In this document: positions 17,592 to 26,764 of the stretch, in pieces
Layout: the number at the start of each line of letters is the position of its first letter
How positions within the stretch are numbered: the first letter of the stretch is position 1
Source of the DNA: Diplocloster modestus
GTDB taxonomy: Bacteria; Bacillota; Clostridia; Lachnospirales; Lachnospiraceae
Length of the DNA stretch: 60,651 nt
Assembly: GCF_019042245.1 (NCBI RefSeq)
Contig: NZ_JAHQCX010000029.1
Span: 1 to 60,651, forward strand
Reading direction: 5' to 3'
Program-made: the position numbers and the translations under genes
Notes under the pieces: generated by a model
Told to the model about the DNA's origin: nothing
The model's database searches: none
What the model saw: only the letters and a program-made list of their open reading frames with translations

Positions 17592-20021
17592 ATGGATAAT
17601 ATAAATTCAAACCGTATCTGGTATAAAGATGATGCTACGGTAGCAAAGTTTTTATTGGGCGGTATAGGTACCGGTAATTTCTCAATAGGCTCCAGAGGGC
17701 AGATGTGTGACTGGGAAATATTTAACAGACCTCAAAAAGGGGGGAAGCTTTCCTATACATTCTTTGCGATAAGAACACAAGAAGGCAATGATAACGCACA
17801 AGTCAAGATATTGGAATCCAAATTGCGCCCGCCTTTTGAAACTTCGAATGGGTATTGGCCATGGGACGGTTACGGGATACCACGTTTTGAAGAAGCGCGT
17901 ATTTCCGGCGAAGTAAGCAAAGCCATGGTGGAATTGCGGGACCCGGATATGCCGGTTGACGTAGATCTGGTTGCGTTTACGCCTTTTATCCCATTGGATG
18001 CGGCAAATTCCGGAATACCGGCGGCTGTTATAAGATACAAGGTCAAAAATAAGAAAAACCGCAAAATCAATGTATCGATTGCGGGATCGATCATAAACGC
18101 GGTAGGATTTTCAGGATATGTCAAATACTTCCCTTTGCTCAGAACGGAAGGTAAGCCTATTAATGAATACCGTGAGATGGATGGGCTGCGCGGACTCTAT
18201 TACACCAATCCGGATCTTCCCGAAGGCCATTTGACAGCAGGAAGCATGTCGATCGTAACGACAACAAAAGAAAATGTTACGGTGACGCCTTATTGGAGCA
18301 GCAGCGGCTGGTGGAATGGAGCCCATGAGTTCTGGCATGATTTTGAACAGGATGGCAAACTGGAAATAGAGCCGACTCTAAGCAAGCATAAAAGTGCGTT
18401 GCCGATGTTAGGAGAAATGTCGGTCGGTTCCATATGCTCAGATTTTGAGCTGGATGCATTAGAAGAGAAGGAAATAGAGTTTATTATATCCTGGTACTTC
18501 CCCGACCGGCCGGCGAAATGGGCCGGCGGTATGATGTTTGACCGCACAGGCAAAGATGATGGAAGGCGGGTGAAAAATTATTATACGAACCTGTTTAAGA
18601 GTGCATGGGATGTGGACGATTACCTTGTAAAAAACTTGGTGAAGCTGGAAAAACAATCCGATGATTTTAGGAGAGCACTGTATCAAACAACACTTCCGCC
18701 GGTTATGATCGATGCAATGGCAGCGAATATTACGGTATTGAGGAGTAATACGTGTTTCCGGTTGGAAAACGGCACATTTCTTGGTTGGGAAGGTTGCTTT
18801 GACGATGCCGGAAGCTGTGAAGGTAACTGCAGCCATGTATGGAATTACCAGCAGATACTTGCATTCTTGTTCCCGGAGCTGGAACAAACTATGAGAAGGA
18901 TCAACTTCATCCAGGAAACGGACGAAGATGGTGAGATGTGTTATCGAGCGAATGTGGTATTCGGATTTGATCGTTTTAAATATATACCACCATGCGCAGA
19001 TGGACAGATGGGAACGATCGTTCAGCTTTACCGGGACTGGAAGATTTCCGGTGATGATGAGTTCTTAAAAGAAATGTGGGAACCCGCGGTGCGCGCACTG
19101 GAGTATGCGTTCACAAAGTGGGATAAGGATGGAGATTTTGTTTTTGAGAGTGAACAGCATAATACCTATGATATTGAATTTTATGGGGTTTCCTCAATGA
19201 CAAACTCAATTTTTTACGCAGCATTAAAAGCGGCAGAAGAAATAGCCAGATATCTAGGCGAGGATGGCAGGGCCGAAAAGTATAAGAAGGCACGGGAGCA
19301 GGGCTCCAGAAAAATGGACGAAATGCTCTTTAACGATGAATACTATATACAAAAACTCAATGATAGAGATACTTATAATTATCAATATCATGAAGGGTGT
19401 TTGTCAGATCAGGTATTTGGACAGGAATTGGCGCATATTGCGGGACTGGGATATATATTGCCGGAAGAACATGTAAAAAAGGCCATCCATTCCGTCTTTA
19501 AGTATAATTTTAAATCGGATATGACAAACCATGTAAATGTGCAGCGTGTATATGGATTGAATGATGAAGGGGGATTAATCACTTGTACATGGCCCCACGG
19601 CGAAAAGCCGATCGTACCTTTTGTATATAGCGATGAACTTTGGTCCGGCATTGAATACCAGGTTGCATCACATTTGGTATACGAAGGTTATTTCGATGAA
19701 GCCATGAAGGTTGTATCTGCTTCACGCAACAGGTATGACGGCGTCAAACGAAACCCGTGGGATGAAGTGGAACAGGGGCACCACTATGTACGCTCAATGG
19801 CATGCTGGGGACTGCTGATCGCTGCTTCCGGGTATCAATATGACATGACAAAAGGACAAATAGGATTTGAGCCCGTTGTGAGTAAGGATGATTTCACCTG
19901 CTTTTTCAGCAATGCAAAATGTTGGGGCCTTTATCATCAAAAAATGGATGATGCGAGTGGAGAACTCCAAAGATCTATAGAAATCCTTTATGGCGACGGG
20001 GAAGGAATCACCTTGATGTAA
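17592..20021 (+). CDS. GH116-family glycosidase (GBA2/DUF608 type)
   Basis: This 809-residue protein belongs to the family that includes non-lysosomal glucosylceramidase and bacterial beta-glucosidases and beta-xylosidases. The N-terminal beta domain opens with GGIGTGNFSIGSRG, and the (alpha/alpha)6 catalytic domain has EGNCSHVWNYQQ, the EQHNTYDIEFYG segment near residue 520 and LSDQVFGQ near 604. By family comparison these last two would hold the nucleophile Glu and acid/base Asp. There is no signal peptide, so it acts inside the cell on an imported beta-linked glycoside. It sits between a transporter and ribose/nucleoside enzymes, an unusual context for the family. Confidence 0.87.
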   Translation: MDNINSNRIWYKDDATVAKFLLGGIGTGNFSIGSRGQMCDWEIFNRPQKGGKLSYTFFAIRTQEGNDNAQVKILESKLRPPFETSNGYWPWDGYGIPRFEEARISGEVSKAMVELRDPDMPVDVDLVAFTPFIPLDAANSGIPAAVIRYKVKNKKNRKINVSIAGSIINAVGFSGYVKYFPLLRTEGKPINEYREMDGLRGLYYTNPDLPEGHLTAGSMSIVTTTKENVTVTPYWSSSGWWNGAHEFWHDFEQDGKLEIEPTLSKHKSALPMLGEMSVGSICSDFELDALEEKEIEFIISWYFPDRPAKWAGGMMFDRTGKDDGRRVKNYYTNLFKSAWDVDDYLVKNLVKLEKQSDDFRRALYQTTLPPVMIDAMAANITVLRSNTCFRLENGTFLGWEGCFDDAGSCEGNCSHVWNYQQILAFLFPELEQTMRRINFIQETDEDGEMCYRANVVFGFDRFKYIPPCADGQMGTIVQLYRDWKISGDDEFLKEMWEPAVRALEYAFTKWDKDGDFVFESEQHNTYDIEFYGVSSMTNSIFYAALKAAEEIARYLGEDGRAEKYKKAREQGSRKMDEMLFNDEYYIQKLNDRDTYNYQYHEGCLSDQVFGQELAHIAGLGYILPEEHVKKAIHSVFKYNFKSDMTNHVNVQRVYGLNDEGGLITCTWPHGEKPIVPFVYSDELWSGIEYQVASHLVYEGYFDEAMKVVSASRNRYDGVKRNPWDEVEQGHHYVRSMACWGLLIAASGYQYDMTKGQIGFEPVVSKDDFTCFFSNAKCWGLYHQKMDDASGELQRSIEILYGDGEGITLM

Positions 20022-20063
20022 TGTTAAACAGCGAATTGGTTCGTTTGTAGTAATATATATTGT

Positions 20064-20100
20064 GTGGGGATTGCCGGATCAGAAAACAGGTAATCCCCAC
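20064..20100 (+). other. intra-operon stem-loop before ribokinase
   Basis: GTGGGGATT (20064-20072) pairs perfectly with AATCCCCAC (20092-20100), extendable by GCC/GGT. It lies between the GH116 stop and the ribokinase ribosome binding site and may tune expression of the two downstream genes. It also argues against the in-frame ATG at 20062 as the start of ribokinase. Confidence 0.6.
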
Positions 20101-20127
20101 GCTGCCATATGTTGCAGAGGAGAAAAC

Positions 20128-21075
20128 ATGTCGAAAAAAGTTATGGTTTGGGGAAGCTATGTAGCCGATTTAACGGGAAAAGCGCCACATTTACCAAGAG
20201 CAGGAGAGACAGTATTTGGAAATTGGTTTAAGACCGGCCCTGGAGGTAAAGGCAGCAACCAAGCGGTTGCTGCGCATCGCGCTGGGGCTGATGTAATGCT
20301 TGTTACTAAATTAGGCAAGGATACTTTTGGTGATCATGCGCTGGATTTTTACCACGAGAATAATATTTCGACGGATCTCATTTTGTTAGACGAAGACTAT
20401 GATACTGGGATTGCATTGATTTGTGTGGATGAAAATACCGGGCAAAACCAAATACTTGTTGTCCCGGGGGCTTGTACAAATTTTACGGCTAAGGATATAG
20501 AGACACTAAGGCCGAAGATCGTGGCTTCTGATATTTTGCTGGTTCAACTCGAAATAAACCTGGATGCCTTGGAGCGTGTAGTTAAAATCGGGAAGCAGGC
20601 GGGAGGGATGATTGTGCTCAATCCTGCGCCCGCCAGGAAAATATCTGAGGAACTGCTATCTATGGTTGATATCATTACGCCTAACGAGGTGGAGGCGGAG
20701 GTATTGACAGGCGTAAGTGTTTTTGATGAAAAATCAGCTCAAAAAGCCGCTGAAATTTTTCACGCAAATCAGGTTAAAACTGTTGTAATCACTATGGGAA
20801 AATCCGGAGTTTTCGTGAGTGATGGTAAAAAGTCAAAAATGGTAGAGGCACGAATTGTCGAAGCAATGGACACGACGGGAGCGGGAGATGCCTTTAATGG
20901 CGGTTTTGTGACTGCGCTGGCGGAAGGAAAAGATGTTTTTGAGGCTGCTGATTTTGGAAATGCCCTGGCTTCATTGTCAGTGCAAAAGTTTGGAACGGCA
21001 CCTTCTATGCCATTTAGGCAGGAGATCGATAACTTATTTGTTCCGGAGATGGGAAACAACGAACGAGAGGTATAA
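20128..21075 (+). CDS. ribokinase-like PfkB-family sugar kinase
   Basis: This 315-residue enzyme most likely phosphorylates D-ribose to ribose 5-phosphate, or a related nucleoside or sugar. The start follows GCAGAGGAG. It has the N-terminal substrate motif GPGGKGSNQAVA, the PfkB signature DTTGAGDAFNGGF with its catalytic Asp, and LNPAPA. These match ribokinase better than fructokinase or adenosine kinase. The next gene is a nucleoside hydrolase, whose product would be free ribose, so the pair forms a logical nucleoside-to-ribose-5-phosphate step. I leave out a gene symbol because substrate specificity in this family is easily misread. Confidence 0.88.
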   Translation: MSKKVMVWGSYVADLTGKAPHLPRAGETVFGNWFKTGPGGKGSNQAVAAHRAGADVMLVTKLGKDTFGDHALDFYHENNISTDLILLDEDYDTGIALICVDENTGQNQILVVPGACTNFTAKDIETLRPKIVASDILLVQLEINLDALERVVKIGKQAGGMIVLNPAPARKISEELLSMVDIITPNEVEAEVLTGVSVFDEKSAQKAAEIFHANQVKTVVITMGKSGVFVSDGKKSKMVEARIVEAMDTTGAGDAFNGGFVTALAEGKDVFEAADFGNALASLSVQKFGTAPSMPFRQEIDNLFVPEMGNNEREV

Positions 21076-21093
21076 AAGGGGAGGATAAAGACA

Positions 21094-22146
21094 ATGAAAT
21101 TTCCTGTATTGAGTGAAGATGAAAGAAAAGAACGCTTGAGACCACGTAGTGGAAAACTGTCAATGGTTTTGGATACAGACACCTATAATGAAGTGGATGA
21201 TCAATTCGCGCTGGCTTACGCCTTGCTTTCACCAAATCGCCTTGATGTGCAAGCTGTATATGCAGCGCCATACTCCTCCTCATTTTTTGCCAGAGCTCTG
21301 GGGGCGGACGAAGCGTCCATCCCTATGACGCATGATCTAACAGAAGGCATGGAACTAAGCTACCGGGAGATAATAAAAATATATGATTTGCTGGGGATGT
21401 CATCCAAAGGAAAGGTGTTCAAAGGATCGGATACCTATCTGACCGATCCTGAACGGCCTGTGCACAGCGATGCGGCGCATGATCTGGTCGAGAAGGCTAT
21501 GGCAAGTGATGATCTGCTCTATGTGGTTTCGATTGGTGAAATTACCAATGTAGCTTCCGCATTGATGTTAGAACCGGAGATCGTAAAAAAAATCGTAGTT
21601 ATATGGTTGGCGGGACAGCCTTTTTACTGGCCACAGACAATTGAGTTTAATTTAGGCCAGGATATGATTGCCTCGCAACTGATATTTGATAGCGGTGTCC
21701 CGCTGGTATTGCTTCCATGTATGGGCGTATGCTCTCATCTAACGACAACGAAGCCTGAGCTGGAAACGGAAATAAAAGGTAAAAGCAGAATCGGAACTTA
21801 TCTTACTGATATCGTTGTAAATCAGTTAGGCCAAGAGGCATCTATCGCTATGCTTAATGGTTATCGATATTCGTATCTAAGGGGACAGGATGATTATGAC
21901 AATAAATTGGTAAAAGATCTGATTACTACAGATATAGCGCCATCACGTATCATATGGGATATTTCAACCATCGGATATATGGTAAATCCGATCTGGTGTC
22001 CCTCCACTCTGGTGCCTGCGCCGCACCTCCTGCCGGAAATCAAGTGGAAAAGTGACCCGTCCCGGCATCTGATGCGTATCTGTAATTTTATTTATCGAGA
22101 TGCAGTATTTGGTGATATGTTTGCCAAGTTAAAAGGCGCAGTCTGA
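21094..22146 (+). CDS. nucleoside hydrolase-like protein (IUNH family)
   Basis: This 350-residue protein resembles inosine-uridine nucleoside N-ribohydrolases, which split nucleosides into base and ribose with a bound calcium. The metal-binding cluster is seen as D27-T-D29 followed by D35-D36 (LDTDTYNEVDD), a variant of the classical DTDxGxDD. This spacing belongs to a less studied branch, so the substrate may be a ribosyl compound other than a common nucleoside. It starts at an ATG after GGGGAGG, 18 bases after ribokinase, and closes the operon that begins at 12767. Confidence 0.82.
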   Translation: MKFPVLSEDERKERLRPRSGKLSMVLDTDTYNEVDDQFALAYALLSPNRLDVQAVYAAPYSSSFFARALGADEASIPMTHDLTEGMELSYREIIKIYDLLGMSSKGKVFKGSDTYLTDPERPVHSDAAHDLVEKAMASDDLLYVVSIGEITNVASALMLEPEIVKKIVVIWLAGQPFYWPQTIEFNLGQDMIASQLIFDSGVPLVLLPCMGVCSHLTTTKPELETEIKGKSRIGTYLTDIVVNQLGQEASIAMLNGYRYSYLRGQDDYDNKLVKDLITTDIAPSRIIWDISTIGYMVNPIWCPSTLVPAPHLLPEIKWKSDPSRHLMRICNFIYRDAVFGDMFAKLKGAV

Positions 22147-22183
22147 GGTAATCGATAAGTGAACAGGACGTGTTGAGGAATGT

Positions 22184-22228
22184 GAGGCTGTAAAAATTCC
22201 CTCTGTTAGGGACTTATTTTACAGCCTC
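22184..22228. terminator. bidirectional terminator between convergent operons
   Basis: GAGGCTGTAAAA (22184-22195) pairs perfectly with TTTTACAGCCTC (22217-22228), and a small CCCT/AGGG stem sits in the loop. It separates the plus-strand nucleoside-hydrolase gene from the minus-strand alpha-mannosidase gene. Confidence 0.75.
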
Positions 22229-22290
22229 TCAGGGACTATCTGGTCCCGGCAGTCTTATTAAGTAGATATCCATTCAGAAGTTTGCTGCTC

Positions 22291-24993
22291 TTATTGTCCG
22301 ATCCCGATCTTCAAGGACACGATCTCCCAGCCCTTAGCGGACACTTTAACCCGGTTGTCACGAACATCCAATTCCGATATGGAATCCTCTTTCAGATCGC
22401 ATAACTGCACCCGGGTTACCGGAAATCCAAACTGGATCGTCCCGGTATCCATATGATCACTACAGTTGTAGAATCTTACGATCAGATCATCATCGGTTAA
22501 CTCAGCAAGTTTAACAGCCGACAGGATGAAACGTTCCTGATCAATCCGGATCAGAGAACACTCTTCCCGCGCAGGCCTGCAATGATCCGGCAGTTGGTGG
22601 GCTTTAAGCGGATTCGAGTATTCCTGCGCCATCCTGGGCACATGATTCTTAAGAGCTGTACCGGCGTGGGAGGTGAAGGCGAATTCAAATTCATGTATAC
22701 CGCGGCACTGAGCCATCGGAGTTTCCAGATTCCAGCCGGCATCCCCTGTCCGGGTCGGCATCTTCGCCTTCGAGAGATATTCCACACACCGTACTAAAGT
22801 CAGTGCCAGTGCGCTGCCGCTGTCAGTCTGTACTAATTCATATTCCGGCAATCCTTTGTTGAAGATGGATATTCCGGTATGCCCGTCGTCGATACTGACG
22901 AATTCTTTTTGACAATCTGTATAGAAAATCTCGGTACCATGCATATCCGAAAGCCTTCGGATCATATGCCGATCGACGCTGAATGCGTTTTGAGCCCAGG
23001 AGTGGTCCGTGTAAAATGCAGCGGGAAACAAGACACGCAGGCGGTGGTCTTCGGCCTGATTATCAAAGGTAACTGTAAAGTCAATTCGTTTGGCGAATGA
23101 CTGCAGCACGACTTTCATGGTAAATGCACAGGCGATTGTTTCCTGCCTCCTGCTTTTCTCATCGGCCGTCAGACCTTTTGGAAGATTCATGGATCCGGAT
23201 ATGGTCAGGCTCCTGCCGATATCTGTGGGTCCGTCCGCACATATTTTCAGGGAGGAAGGGTCGATTCGTATATCGCGGTCATTCTCAATATAAGAATAAG
23301 TATACTCATCCCCCGCATCCGCGCTGTCGATCAGACGCGCGCAGTCCTCATAGTTTTGGTGAAGCACCTTGTCGTAAATATTCAGTTTTCCATCCAGGAA
23401 TTCCACCCGGTAATACTCATCTTCGATGAAACAGCCCATATCATCGGAAGCTGCTTCCGGCTCTGTCTGTACTGTCTGAGTGCCGTATCGGGGAATAACA
23501 CGGTAGGATTTGAATCCAAAGGCCGGAACCTGATCCGCCGTAAAGGTGATCTCATAACAGTGGCATTTGTATTCTTTGGGCTGCTCTTGTGTACTAAGCC
23601 AGAGACCCTGCCCTATGTAGGCGCGGTTCACGACAGCCTCACAGCGGTTCCCACGGGAATCTTCCAGGGTGACCGAGGAAGGAAAGTCAGCGTTTTCTTT
23701 TGCGTAGGGGTAATACTCCCGCTGATTCATATGCTGATAATTCAAATGATTATGAAGCTGCGGATAGAACTCCACGGTACAGGTCATAATGGCACTTCTG
23801 TTGTAGGCCAACGGGTTAAATACGGTAATCCAGACATCATCGTCGTTCACATCTGTTATTCGGGCGCCTGTGACTGCCTGAAGTGCTCTGCTGCACAGTT
23901 CTCTTCCGATCTGCCGAGCTTTTAGAAACCGTACTTCCATCTCCTGGTGCACTTCATCAATACTGCATCCGCAGATGCTGTCATGGGGATGATTCTGCAG
24001 GATATACCTCCAGCCCTGCCGGATCAGGTCCCTGGGATAATTCCGGAGGCCGAGCAGCCGTGCTGCCGCCGTAAACGGTTCCACCCATCTTTCATAGAGG
24101 CGTGTTACCTCTTCGTTGTGCTGTTTCAGATAGATTCTGGTGGACAGTGTCCCGCCTAATAACAGTGTCCTGTCGCTTGAGCGCATTTCGCCTTTATAGT
24201 GCTGCAGTTTTTCCAGATCCAGCTGTTCCCGGAGCTGCCGGACAAAATCGGGGAGGGTGGAGTGGATGATCTCGTAATCCTCCGTCTCATCCTTCAGAGA
24301 GGCGAGCATATCGGTAATGCATTCCTGAGCCTCCAGATGATCCCTTCCGTTCATAATGGGTATCACGTCGCTCCATGATTTGTTCTCGTAGGCATCGGCC
24401 ACCGCCTGGATCCGCTGAAGGAATGCCTCTTTCTCGTTGGGAAGATGGGGACAGTTGCCGTAACCGTAAGGCAGATTTATCGCCAGCAGGCTTTCGCCGT
24501 CAGGTGCCTCCCACAGGAATTCATTTTTTTTGATGGAATCCGGCATCCCTCTCCAGAATACGATCTCGTTTAGTCCCAGTTTTTTCAGGATCTGGGGCAT
24601 TTGGGATGGATGGCCGAAAGCATCCGGAAGGTAACCGGTGTTCATGCAGCCGCCCATTTCCCGGCAGATGGAGGCTCCCATCAGGAAATTCCGGATATGG
24701 GACTCGCCGGAGATCAGAACCTCATCCGGGAGTATGTACCATGGGCCGATTAGAATCCGCTGTTCCCGTATATATTTTTTCAAAAGCTCTTTTTTATAAG
24801 GCTTGATCTCCAGGTAGTCCAATATCAGTGCGGTGTGCCCGTCCAGCATGAAGGCACGGTACGTCTGATCACGGTCCAGATAGTTCAGAAGCCGGTCTAT
24901 CATATCCACCAACCGGATCCGGAAGTCCTCGAAAGAAAGGTACCACTCCCGATCCCAGTGGGTGTGTGAAATCACATGCAATATTTTTTTCAT
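22291..24993 (-). CDS. GH38 alpha-mannosidase
   Basis: This 900-residue cytoplasmic glycosidase removes alpha-linked mannose from imported oligosaccharides. The zinc-binding motif HTHWDREW occupies residues 10-17. The nucleophile is D124 in YLPDAFGH. A further zinc-ligand segment HPHDSICGCSIDEV lies near residues 340-353. The order catalytic barrel, three-helix bundle, beta-sandwich fits the family and the length is normal. It is the last gene of a CUT1 transporter operon on the minus strand, 13 bases after the permease gene, so its substrate is presumably the transported mannoside. No signal peptide is seen. Confidence 0.93.
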   Translation of the reverse strand: MKKILHVISHTHWDREWYLSFEDFRIRLVDMIDRLLNYLDRDQTYRAFMLDGHTALILDYLEIKPYKKELLKKYIREQRILIGPWYILPDEVLISGESHIRNFLMGASICREMGGCMNTGYLPDAFGHPSQMPQILKKLGLNEIVFWRGMPDSIKKNEFLWEAPDGESLLAINLPYGYGNCPHLPNEKEAFLQRIQAVADAYENKSWSDVIPIMNGRDHLEAQECITDMLASLKDETEDYEIIHSTLPDFVRQLREQLDLEKLQHYKGEMRSSDRTLLLGGTLSTRIYLKQHNEEVTRLYERWVEPFTAAARLLGLRNYPRDLIRQGWRYILQNHPHDSICGCSIDEVHQEMEVRFLKARQIGRELCSRALQAVTGARITDVNDDDVWITVFNPLAYNRSAIMTCTVEFYPQLHNHLNYQHMNQREYYPYAKENADFPSSVTLEDSRGNRCEAVVNRAYIGQGLWLSTQEQPKEYKCHCYEITFTADQVPAFGFKSYRVIPRYGTQTVQTEPEAASDDMGCFIEDEYYRVEFLDGKLNIYDKVLHQNYEDCARLIDSADAGDEYTYSYIENDRDIRIDPSSLKICADGPTDIGRSLTISGSMNLPKGLTADEKSRRQETIACAFTMKVVLQSFAKRIDFTVTFDNQAEDHRLRVLFPAAFYTDHSWAQNAFSVDRHMIRRLSDMHGTEIFYTDCQKEFVSIDDGHTGISIFNKGLPEYELVQTDSGSALALTLVRCVEYLSKAKMPTRTGDAGWNLETPMAQCRGIHEFEFAFTSHAGTALKNHVPRMAQEYSNPLKAHQLPDHCRPAREECSLIRIDQERFILSAVKLAELTDDDLIVRFYNCSDHMDTGTIQFGFPVTRVQLCDLKEDSISELDVRDNRVKVSAKGWEIVSLKIGIGQ

Positions 24994-25006
24994 TTTATAC
25001 AGTCTG

Positions 25007-25849
25007 TTATCCTTTCACTGCTCCCGCAGTCATAGCGGAAACGATATATTTTTGCAGTATGAGGAAGATCAAAGTGGTGGGCAGGATCCCCAATATACAG
25101 GCCGCGGCCAGATAATGTGTGGTGATCGCCTCCGAAGAACTCTGCAGGTTAATCAGGCCCACGGATACCGGGAACTTTACGGCATCGTTTAACAGGATAA
25201 ACGGCACGACGAACTGCCCCCACAGGGAAACCATGATCATCAAAGAGACGGAGATGATTCCGGATATGGAGGTGGGAATGTGTATCTTCGTCAGGATCTG
25301 CCAGTGGCTGCAGCCATCGATGATGGCTGCCTCATCGATTTCTTTTGGTATGGTATCCAGATAACTTTTGATGTTGAGCACCGCCATGGGAATGCTGATG
25401 GCGATGTATATCAGGATCAGGACGGCGTGATTGTTGACCAGGTTTATCCTGCTTAGATAATTGTAAAGCGGGATGGCGATGACGATAGGTGAAATCATCT
25501 GGAAGATCAGGATAAAGAACTGGAGCTGGCGGCTCAACCGGAACCGGAATCTGGAGAACAGATAGGACGCGGGTAAGGCAAGCACCAGGGTTCCCAGTAT
25601 GGTGAGAACTACGATATAAAAGGAGTTCCAGATGTTTTTGACAATATAGGTATTTTGAATCACATATCTGTAATTGTCCAGCTGCAGGGACTGTGGTAAA
25701 AACTTCGGCGGTACGGAAAATAATTCCGGGACCGTCTTAAATGAGTAGGAGAGTACCCACAGCACGGGATATAGAAAGAAAATGCTGATGACGATGTATA
25801 CCAGATAAAGGCCTATTTTTGTGCCTGTCCTGCTTTTCTTTTTTGTCAC
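25007..25849 (-). CDS. CUT1 sugar ABC transporter permease (MalG-like)
   Basis: This 280-residue inner-membrane permease begins at a GTG overlapping the TGA of the preceding permease (GTGA). It has six predicted membrane helices and the EAA loop EIDEAAIIDGCSHWQ, which docks onto an ATPase. No ATPase gene is present in the operon, so the transporter must share a MsmX-type ATPase encoded elsewhere, as is common in Firmicutes. Confidence 0.92.
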   Translation of the reverse strand: MTKKKSRTGTKIGLYLVYIVISIFFLYPVLWVLSYSFKTVPELFSVPPKFLPQSLQLDNYRYVIQNTYIVKNIWNSFYIVVLTILGTLVLALPASYLFSRFRFRLSRQLQFFILIFQMISPIVIAIPLYNYLSRINLVNNHAVLILIYIAISIPMAVLNIKSYLDTIPKEIDEAAIIDGCSHWQILTKIHIPTSISGIISVSLMIMVSLWGQFVVPFILLNDAVKFPVSVGLINLQSSSEAITTHYLAAACILGILPTTLIFLILQKYIVSAMTAGAVKG

Positions 25850-26757
25850 TGTACTTCCCCCCTTTGCTGGATTTTAAAATAGACAAATGCCATAATCATG
25901 TTCAGCACAATCAGTATGACGGCAATGGCGCTTCCCTTACCCATGTTCAGCTGTCCGAAGATCTGGTTGTAAACGCTGAGCGCCAGTACCTCGGTACTTC
26001 TGCCGGGGCCGCCTCCTGTAAGGGACATCACCATATCGAACGTGTTGAAGGTCCCGATCAGGTTCAGGATGATATTAACTGCCAGTACATTTCTCATGGA
26101 TGGCAGAGTAATGTGAATCAGACGCTTCCAGGCACTGGCCCCGTCTACCATGGCTGCCTCCAGAATATCGGCGGAGACTGTTTTGATGCCGCAGTACAGA
26201 AGGATCATACTCTGGGCGGTGCCTCTCCAGACATTGGCGACCGTCGCCGATACCAGTGCCACGTTTGGGCTGGTCAGAAAGGGTACCGGGCCAAAACCCA
26301 GCTTCTGTATCATATAATTCAGCAGGCCGGAATTGGACTCATCGAACATCATTTTCCAGATGATACCGATGACGACGCCGGGAATGACCATGGAGATCAG
26401 GGATATGGTGCGGACGCAGACAGTGCCGCGAAGTCCAAGTTTTTCCCCTTTATCAACAGATACTGCGATGGCCAGACCCAGCAGGGTCTGAAAGACCACG
26501 CTGAAGAACACGAAGACCAATGTGGTGCGAAGCATATAGTAAAAGTTGCGGTCGGTCAAAATGCTTTTGTAGGAAGCTATGGTATAGTTGTAATCCAGGC
26601 TTCCGATTTTCGTATTCGTAAAGCTCAATCTGACCACATCAAGCAGCGGATAGATGAAGATCAGGAGCAATACGACAGCCAGAGGCACAAGCCACAGGAG
26701 CGGCGGTTTACCCGCCCCTGCTGCTTTTGATTTTGAGTGTTTTCTGTTCATGGACAA
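25846..26757 (-). CDS. CUT1 sugar ABC transporter permease (MalF-like)
   Basis: This 303-residue inner-membrane permease has an N-terminal basic segment (residues 1-15), six predicted helices and the EAA motif ILEAAMVDGASAWKR. It pairs with the MalG-like protein whose gene overlaps its 3' end by four bases. The gene begins seven bases after the binding-protein stop, within the same transcript. Confidence 0.92.
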   Translation of the reverse strand: MSMNRKHSKSKAAGAGKPPLLWLVPLAVVLLLIFIYPLLDVVRLSFTNTKIGSLDYNYTIASYKSILTDRNFYYMLRTTLVFVFFSVVFQTLLGLAIAVSVDKGEKLGLRGTVCVRTISLISMVIPGVVIGIIWKMMFDESNSGLLNYMIQKLGFGPVPFLTSPNVALVSATVANVWRGTAQSMILLYCGIKTVSADILEAAMVDGASAWKRLIHITLPSMRNVLAVNIILNLIGTFNTFDMVMSLTGGGPGRSTEVLALSVYNQIFGQLNMGKGSAIAVILIVLNMIMAFVYFKIQQRGEVQ

Positions 26758-26764
26758 TATCCCT

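Noticed and set aside
25819..26730. 303-codon plus-strand open frame
   Set aside because: It lies opposite the MalF-like permease gene, has His/Asp/Gln-rich composition typical of an antisense shadow and no ribosome binding site.
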